NCBI RefSeq assembly: GCF_000143415.4 | Contig: NW_003314287.1 | Location: forward strand, 1,447,514-1,511,513 | Source of the DNA: Selaginella moellendorffii | Lineage: Eukaryota > Streptophyta > Lycopodiopsida > Selaginellales > Selaginellaceae | Length of the DNA stretch: 64,000 nucleotides | Direction: 5' to 3' | Part shown: positions 58,133-64,000 of the stretch, in pieces | Position numbering within the stretch: the first letter of the stretch is position 1 | Layout: each line of letters begins with the position of its first letter | Position numbers and translations under genes: made by a program | Notes under the pieces: model-generated | Databases searched by the model: none | The model's input: the letters and a program-made list of their open reading frames with translations, nothing else | Told to the model about the DNA's origin: nothing

Positions 58133-59835
58133 TCACTGTCTGTAAGCCTCCTTCTCCAAAGTCGCTGAAACAGCGGCCAAGGAGAAGGCAGTGGAGGCCC
58201 CTTTGGCAGCCTTGACTTTGGCAACCAAGAGGTTCCACCGTGACTCCTCTTTCTTCGTTTGCTGGCCGATCCGGTCCTTGAAATGCCTGTCGAAGAAAGA
58301 GCTGAAGAAACTAGCAGCGAAAAACTACAAACTCTTACCTGCAAAGTGGGACTTTGCATCGCTCGGCATCGCCACACATTCTCGAGTGTAGCTCCAGGAG
58401 CTCCCACATCCGCTTGCAATGAAGGCAGCCACCCGAGACCTTGGTCCGGCACCCGGCAAAGTGTCGGACCAGAGACTCGAGTCCCTTGCACGCTGGAAAG
58501 CCGCACGAAGAAGAAGACGAGGAAGAAGAAGAGAAAGAACTCTGCCTGTTGATACCGTCGGGCGGCCTTTCGTGCGGCCCGATGGTGCGGCATCCGTCGC
58601 GGCATATGTGAACCAGCGCCTCCATCGCGTCGTGGAGCTGCTTGTACACCTTGTCTTCCTCGGATTTTCTCAGCTTCTCTTGCTTTCTCTGCGAACAAAG
58701 AACGTAAGTTCAATGAAGATATGGAAAGAATGCTTGGGAGAACTAGAACTTACGGCGTCGGCCTCGATGACGTGACCAACGAGCTCCTGCTCGAGCGTTT
58801 GATCGGACTCGCGCATCACTCGCCAGCCTTCGGACTTTACCACCGTCTTGAAGCTGGCGACGATGAGACGCAGGCACAAGAGGTTTAGCCGGCTCGCATC
58901 GCACAGTCGTGCGAGCTGGAGCACGTCCACGACGTTTTCGGTCGTGAGCAGGCCCCGCTCCAGCGCCTCGGTGCATTTCTTCTTGAGGAGCGGGATCGAG
59001 TACGAGTGGGAGAGCGCGAGCAAATGTAGCACGTACTTCTCCATCTCTTTTTCCTCGTATCTAGAGCAATGGTGACGATCAAGGAAAGAGAAAACATCCT
59101 TGGCTTACCGCGACGAATACACAAACCGAGTGAAAACTCTCGCAGCATCGTATGGAACTCCCAAAATGTGGATGGATCGCCGGTGGTGCTTTCCGGACGG
59201 TTGCTGCTCTTGGAGCAAGCGTAAGAAAACCGGAGAGCTTGCGGCCTGTTCGAGAAAAAAGAAAACTTTGCTTGCGTATACTAGATTTTCAAGCTTACCA
59301 GCACGAACGAGTGAGCAGCAGTCATCCCTCCATCCTCGGTGACGATGCAAACGTCCGTATGGAGGCCCTCGCAAAACAACTTGTCCCAATTGTCGACGAT
59401 CTCTCTCGGCACCAGAACTCCCCCAGTGCTCGCCCTGCTGCTGGAAGAACTCGCCGACAATTTCGCCCTTCTAACATTCCACGATGGAAGCGGAGGTGGT
59501 GGCGGTGCTGAAGAACTTGTCGTAGAACTCGTGAGCTCGGAGGAGTCGTGGAAAGGAGAAGAATTGATGGAGCCGCTACTACTGCTACTGTCCTGTGGTG
59601 TGGAGTTAAGACTAATCTCCTGCGAGCTCGTCCGGCTGTGCAAAATGCCGGCTGTGTCTAGCGACGCCGATCTGTGGATGAGTGAATGGTTGTCTACCAG
59701 ACCTGGCTTGTTTGACGAGGCATTACTGTCCTGTGATGATATTGATCGCTGGAGCGGAGGCCTGTACAGTGGTGGCTTCATCGCTCGGAAAGATGTTCGC
59801 TCTTCATTGACTTGCTGATGGATTGTCAATGCCAT
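58133..59835 (-). CDS. BTB/POZ and TAZ domain protein (BT family)
   Basis: Five exons: 59835-59299, 59245-59109, 59060-58754, 58688-58339 and 58286-58133, giving 494 aa. A Ser-rich N-terminal region (about 145 residues) is followed by a BTB domain (NWDKLFCEGLHTDVCIVTEDGG, AAHSFVL, RFVYSSRYEE), a BACK-like helix region (ENVVDVLQLARLCDASRLNLLCLRLI) and a TAZ zinc finger with its His/Cys sets (CGFPACKGLESLVRHFAGC, CLHCKRMWELLELHSRMC, CKVPLCRHFKDR). A basic C-terminus follows. BT proteins are plant-specific CUL3 adaptors that also bind calmodulin and transcription regulators. At 494 aa it is longer than the usual 360-410, because of the N-terminal extension and a Ser run (SSFSSSSSSSSSC) inside the TAZ region. 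Confidence 0.9.
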
Positions 59836-61315
59836 CTCTTCTCGACCATTTTCCAAGCAGGAAAGCAAACAGAACAGAGTCGAGAGAGAAAACTCTTGAC
59901 GAGACCTCGAAAGGGGAATTCTATGGAACGCAAGCAAGAAAAAGAGAAACTTACAATGAAAGAGGGCCTCCTTGAAAGTTCTCTCCTTTTTGCTTTACCG
60001 AGCAAGATCCCAAGACCCACTAAGAATTCGATCGGTGCTCCGGTCTCGCAGCGTCAATCCAGGGTAGAATCGACCCCAGCAGCTCAAAGTCTTCGCAGAG
60101 ATCGAGGGAGACAGCTCCGAAAAGTCCCGACTCTGGTCGCTGCTCGACACCATTATCGATCCTAGAGCTAAAGCCAGTAGAATCGCCACAGCCACCAAGA
60201 CGAAAACAGTACTACTTTCGCTCGCCCTCCACACAAACGCTCACACGCGCTCGCGAGAGGAAAAAACGCTGCCTGGGACATAAGAGAATATGCCACGCGG
60301 GTGCAAGAATATGCCTGTCTCGTCTGCTGGACGAACAGAGCCCGTTGCGTGCAGCCAATGTAAATGCATAACGTATATGTTCTAAGCTCGCGATTTATCA
60401 TCCATTTAACGAACAAACACTGCTTCATTAGTGTGGCTGGACATGCAGCCTACGTACCTCCCCCAAGATTTGCCATGCAACGCACATTTCTACGACGCAG
60501 CCTTTGGAAAGTTGGTGGTTGCAACTTCGTTGTTTTTGGGAAGATCGTGACTTGAAAGCTCCGGAAGAAAAATTTCACCAACAAAACAAAAATAAAAGTC
60601 GAAAAAAAAAGTGAGAGAGAAACGATGCCCAGCATGAAACTTCTTATGTGTTTGTCTTGTTATATGACACAAGAAAACACCAAGTCCAAAAAACCATCCA
60701 TCCAAACCGGCGCTGATGAATGAATGAATGGCCATCTCGAATCGCTATAGAACTTGTCCTTGAGCAAACAGAGATGTCGATAAGGCGCAGGCGCAAGTGG
60801 ATTCCCAAACTCCATACCTTGACATTGTCTTCAAATCTTTCTTTGATAGAATAGAAAATCCATACATTCCCATGGTTGGGAAGTGATCTCTTCCCTGACA
60901 AGGCAAAGTTGACCATAAATGCCCAATTGGGCCCAGCGCGTAGCTTGCATGGACACGACCTCTCCTCCCAAATTTTCCCTGGCACACATTAATTCATACA
61001 CAAGGAAACTTCGCTCGCGAGCTGGAAAGAAATTCGTTTTAAATGCCCTGGAGTTTGATCTGATCATCGCAGAGCTCGCTGCTAGCGCGATCTTCCAAAA
61101 TCCGAGCTCGCCACAGTCCAAACTGTGCGTCGCCACCACAGATAGGATTGAAAGAGAACACCAAGAATAAGATCGAGAGAAACAAAAACAAAGTGAGCTT
61201 ATCATTGATGATCTTGGTTCTTACTTTCTTATTCTCGGACCAAATTCCTCCTCCTTGTCGATCCAAAATGCGGAGAGAAAACTTCCACCCCCAAAAAACC
61301 CTGTTCGTTCTGTCT
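59836..61315. other. Upstream region of the BTB-TAZ gene; no gene recognised
   Basis: 1.5 kb with only short, domain-free frames on both strands. The part next to 59835 is the BT promoter and leader; the rest is the 3' flank of MIC10. Confidence 0.45.
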
Positions 61316-61561
61316 CTAATCTGCTCGGCCCAACAATCCCAGCGATGAATTGGAGTCTTTGAGGATCCTGGAGCAATCTGTGTAGCCGGAGCCCAATCCC
61401 ACGCCCGCGCCAAATGCCATGGTCGCCCATCGCGCCGATGGCGAGCGGAAGAACAGCAGCCCCGCGAACACTCCCACCGCCGACGAATACACGAACCTGC
61501 GCAGCATCACGTCGTAGCAGGCATCCATCTTCTCATCGTGCACTCGATCCGAGCCCGGCAT
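61316..61561 (-). CDS. MIC10: MICOS complex subunit MIC10
   Basis: Single frame of 81 aa. MDACYDVMLRRFVYSS, then GVFAGLLFFRSPSARWATMAFGAGVGLGSGYTDC with the glycine-rich transmembrane pairs typical of MIC10/MINOS1, which bends the mitochondrial inner membrane at crista junctions. The C-terminal tail SRILKDSNSS fits the plant form. AAACCCTAG telo-box at 61597-61605, 36 bp upstream. No intron. Confidence 0.9.
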   Translation of the reverse strand: MPGSDRVHDEKMDACYDVMLRRFVYSSAVGVFAGLLFFRSPSARWATMAFGAGVGLGSGYTDCSRILKDSNSSLGLLGRAD

Positions 61562-61596
61562 AGCTCCGATTCCTGCCTTCTCTCCTCCGCGTCCTC

Positions 61597-61605
61597 AAAC
61601 CCTAG
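61597..61605 (+). promoter_or_regulatory. Telo-box upstream of MIC10
   Basis: AAACCCTAG between the MIC10 start and the next gene; a second, weaker CAAACCC lies at about 61614-61620. Confidence 0.5.
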
Positions 61606-61786
61606 CTCCCTCTCAAACCCCAGCCCTAAAATTCCACGTGGCTCTCTTTTTCTTTTTTAAAAATAAAACAGTACATCTTATCGCACGGCCTAGTTTCGAC
61701 GCGCCACATCAGACGGTCCAGTTCAAATATCTAATCGGACGGCCGATATTCAAATAGCCCCATCGGACGGTCCAGGGCCATCGTCC

Positions 61787-64000
61787 TCACCAGTAATCCC
61801 CGCAAGAGCACGCCCCATCCTTGAAATGGTGGAACCTCCTCACGTCTCTCACCACGATCTCCCTGCCAAACACCTTGGAGATGAATTTCGAGGCGTTGTG
61901 GCAATCCACGCACACCCGCAAGTTCTTGATCACGCGTAGCGTGGATCCCTGCGGTGTGCTCATCATCCCAAACGCGATGGCGAGCTTCTCGCTGTGGAAT
62001 CGCAGGAGCTGCTCCTTCTGCTCCTCCTCCACGTCGTGGAGCACCTCGCCCGTCACCGCCCGGTACCCCGCGCGCTCGATCGCGCCCATGACGCGCTCCA
62101 GCTCCGCGTAGATTGCCTCCGACTGCGGGTGCGAGCGATCGCGCACCACGAACTCGTGCACCTTGCTCCGGATCTCGATCGAGCTCACGCCCGGGATCTT
62201 CCGGAGCCCCAGATCGGCCATGATCTTCCTCACCGCCGCAGCATCCTCCCACCGCCCGGCCGCCGAGTAGATGTTGCAAAGCGCGACATAGGCCGCGGTG
62301 TGATTCGCCCTGAGCTCCAAGACCCTCTCGGCGGCAAATCTCCCGCGCTCGGTATCGCCGTAGATCCGGCACGCGCCCATCAGGGCCATCCACGTGGCGG
62401 CATCGGGCGGCACAGGCATCGCCTGGACGATTCCGTGCGCATCCGCGAGCCGGCCCTTCCGCCCCAGAAGATCCACCATGCATCCGTAGTGCTCGGTCGC
62501 GGGAACCACGCCATGGTCCCCCGTCATCGCCGAGAAGTGCTCGCATCCGGCTTCCACGAGCCCGGCGTGGGCGCACGCCGAGAGGAGATTCAAGAAGGCG
62601 ACCCTCTCGGCATCGAATCCCTCCTGTAACATCGCCCGGAAGAGATCGCAGCAATCCTCGACGCGGCCGTGCTGCGCGCTCGCGGAGAGCATCGCGTTCC
62701 AGGAGATCTCGTCCCTGGCGGGCATTCCATCGAAAGCGTCCCTGGCGTCGCGCAGGCTGCCGCATTGCCCATACATGCTCACGATCGCGTTCCCGAGCGT
62801 GACATCGCGATCGAGGCGCCGATCCGCGGCGACGCAGGCGTGGATTTGCCTACCCTCGCTCAGCGCCGCCAGGCTTGCGCACGCATCCAGCGCGGTGATG
62901 TAGAGGATCCTGTCGGGCGAGATCCCGCGCTCGATGGCTGCGCCCCAGAGCTTGAACGTCGATCGGCGATCCCGGCACTGCGCGTATACTGCGATCATCG
63001 CAGTGACGAGCGCGGCATCCCATTCGCCCTCCTCGCGCGCCGAGAAGACCCTGATCGCATCCTCTTGGCCATCGCATCTCGCGTAGGCCATCACAAGATC
63101 CGTGACGATGGCTACGTCCGTGGCGACGCCGATCTCTTGGGCGATGGCCTCGACGAGCCGCGCGGTGTGAAGATCCTCGCATCCTTCCAGCGCCGCGAAG
63201 AGAGTGGATCGCGTTGGAACCACGCCCTCGAGCAGCATCGCGTGGAACGTCTCCACGGCTAGCAGATGCCCGATCTGGGCAAATGCTGCGATCATCGATG
63301 TCCACGACACGGCATTCCTCTCGGGCATCGCCGCAAAGAATTCCCTCGCACAATCGATCTCTCCGCAGCGCGCATACGCATTCACCAGAGCAGTAGCCAC
63401 GACGACGTCAGATCCAAGCCCTGTTTCATCGAGGCAGGTGTGGAATCCCTTCACCTGGGAAGCGCGAAGTGATGGCGACGAAGAACACGCCTTGAAGACC
63501 GAGACAAATGTGACGAGATCTGGCGGGATCCCGAGCTGGAGCATCCGATAGAAGATCTCCAGCGCCTCTCTCGGCGATCCATTCTGCGAATTCGCGGTGA
63601 TCATCGCGTTCCACAGCACCACATCCAGATGCCTCTCCAGATGCCCAAACAGGGCATTTGCGTCACGCAGGCTCCCACACCGGCCATACATGCTCACCAG
63701 CGCGCTCGCAACGATCTCCTGGAGTCCCAATCCAGCCTCGACCGCGCAGCGATGGATCAATCGTCCCGCCGCGAGGAATTCCTCGCTCGAGCACGCGCTA
63801 AGCACCGACACAAACACAATAGCATCTAGCGCGATGCCCTCTTGCAAGATTCGATGGAACAGAGCTATGGCGGCCGCCGAATGGCCGCGTGACACGTAAG
63901 CGGATATCAGGACCGTCCAAAGCACGATGCTCTTGTGGGCGATCTTGTGGAAGACGTCTATCGCGCTCTCGAGGCTGCCACACCTGAGATACATGTAAAC
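61787..64000 (-). CDS. DYW-class PPR protein (5' end outside window)
   Basis: Open frame of at least 735 aa without introns, still open at the window edge. Tandem PLS-type pentatricopeptide repeats (MYGRCGSLRDANALF, WNAMITANSQNGSPREALEIF and similar) are followed by E and E+ regions (YGCMVDLLGRKGRLADAHGIV, ATWMALMGACRIYGDTERG). It ends in a complete DYW domain: FHSEKLAIAFG (the HxE signature), CVDCHNASKFISKVFGREIVVRDVRRFHHFKDGACSCGDYW-type zinc ligands and the terminal DYW triplet. DYW proteins deaminate cytidines in organellar RNA. The gene is markedly GC-rich compared with the middle of the window. N-terminus and targeting peptide are not visible. Confidence 0.92.
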   Translation of the reverse strand, partial: VYMYLRCGSLESAIDVFHKIAHKSIVLWTVLISAYVSRGHSAAAIALFHRILQEGIALDAIVFVSVLSACSSEEFLAAGRLIHRCAVEAGLGLQEIVASALVSMYGRCGSLRDANALFGHLERHLDVVLWNAMITANSQNGSPREALEIFYRMLQLGIPPDLVTFVSVFKACSSSPSLRASQVKGFHTCLDETGLGSDVVVATALVNAYARCGEIDCAREFFAAMPERNAVSWTSMIAAFAQIGHLLAVETFHAMLLEGVVPTRSTLFAALEGCEDLHTARLVEAIAQEIGVATDVAIVTDLVMAYARCDGQEDAIRVFSAREEGEWDAALVTAMIAVYAQCRDRRSTFKLWGAAIERGISPDRILYITALDACASLAALSEGRQIHACVAADRRLDRDVTLGNAIVSMYGQCGSLRDARDAFDGMPARDEISWNAMLSASAQHGRVEDCCDLFRAMLQEGFDAERVAFLNLLSACAHAGLVEAGCEHFSAMTGDHGVVPATEHYGCMVDLLGRKGRLADAHGIVQAMPVPPDAATWMALMGACRIYGDTERGRFAAERVLELRANHTAAYVALCNIYSAAGRWEDAAAVRKIMADLGLRKIPGVSSIEIRSKVHEFVVRDRSHPQSEAIYAELERVMGAIERAGYRAVTGEVLHDVEEEQKEQLLRFHSEKLAIAFGMMSTPQGSTLRVIKNLRVCVDCHNASKFISKVFGREIVVRDVRRFHHFKDGACSCGDYW

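Overview
The window is nuclear DNA of a land plant. It has intron-containing genes with very short introns (most about 45-100 nt), an intronless DYW-class PPR gene, a plastid-targeted NDP kinase, cytokinin dehydrogenase, BTB-TAZ and LURP-one-related genes, and a chromodomain Ty3/gypsy retrotransposon. Compact genes, tiny introns, abundant PPR genes and large repeat islands best fit a lycophyte such as Selaginella. That assignment is inference from style, not a database match. Exon structures below were worked out by hand from splice signals, phase and family conservation.

Left part (1-33.9 kb), gene-rich: a FYVE-finger protein (-), a PPR gene (+), a 6-kb palindromic repeat island carrying gene fragments, a terminal nucleotidyltransferase (-) divergent from NDP kinase 2 (+), a second repeat island (16.9-20.2 kb), LSM7 (-), a small coiled-coil protein (+), a membrane-anchored cyclophilin-like protein (+) convergent with AATF/Bfr2 (-), a row of tRNA-like repeats, cytokinin dehydrogenase (-) and Mediator subunit MED20 (+).

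Middle (34-54 kb), repeat-dominated: AT-rich DNA, broken copies of an orphan gene family, and a decayed Ty3/gypsy element. The decayed element contains an old solo-LTR-like insert (42.6-44.36 kb) and a young, apparently intact chromovirus (45.05-52.58 kb). The young element has two canonical spliceosomal introns in the integrase part of pol. The first lies a few codons before the catalytic glutamate, so splicing would decide whether a complete integrase is made.

Right part (54-64 kb): an F-box/LRR-like remnant, two tandem LURP-one-related genes (+), a BTB-TAZ protein (-), MIC10 (-) and a DYW-class PPR gene (-) cut by the window edge.

The most unusual feature spans the window. A repeat family carries an orphan ORF of about 175 codons starting MCGxG, together with fragments of three genes that have intact copies here (FYVE, PPR, NDPK). 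The fragments are fused at microhomology junctions, and one FYVE-NDPK junction recurs in two distant copies. Two copies have internal inversions that flip the TATA-containing segment, and one unit has become a palindrome with about 1.9-kb arms. The housekeeping genes (LSM7, AATF, MED20, MIC10) share telo-box promoters and otherwise act independently: RNA decay and splicing, ribosome biogenesis, transcription, mitochondria and cytokinin breakdown.
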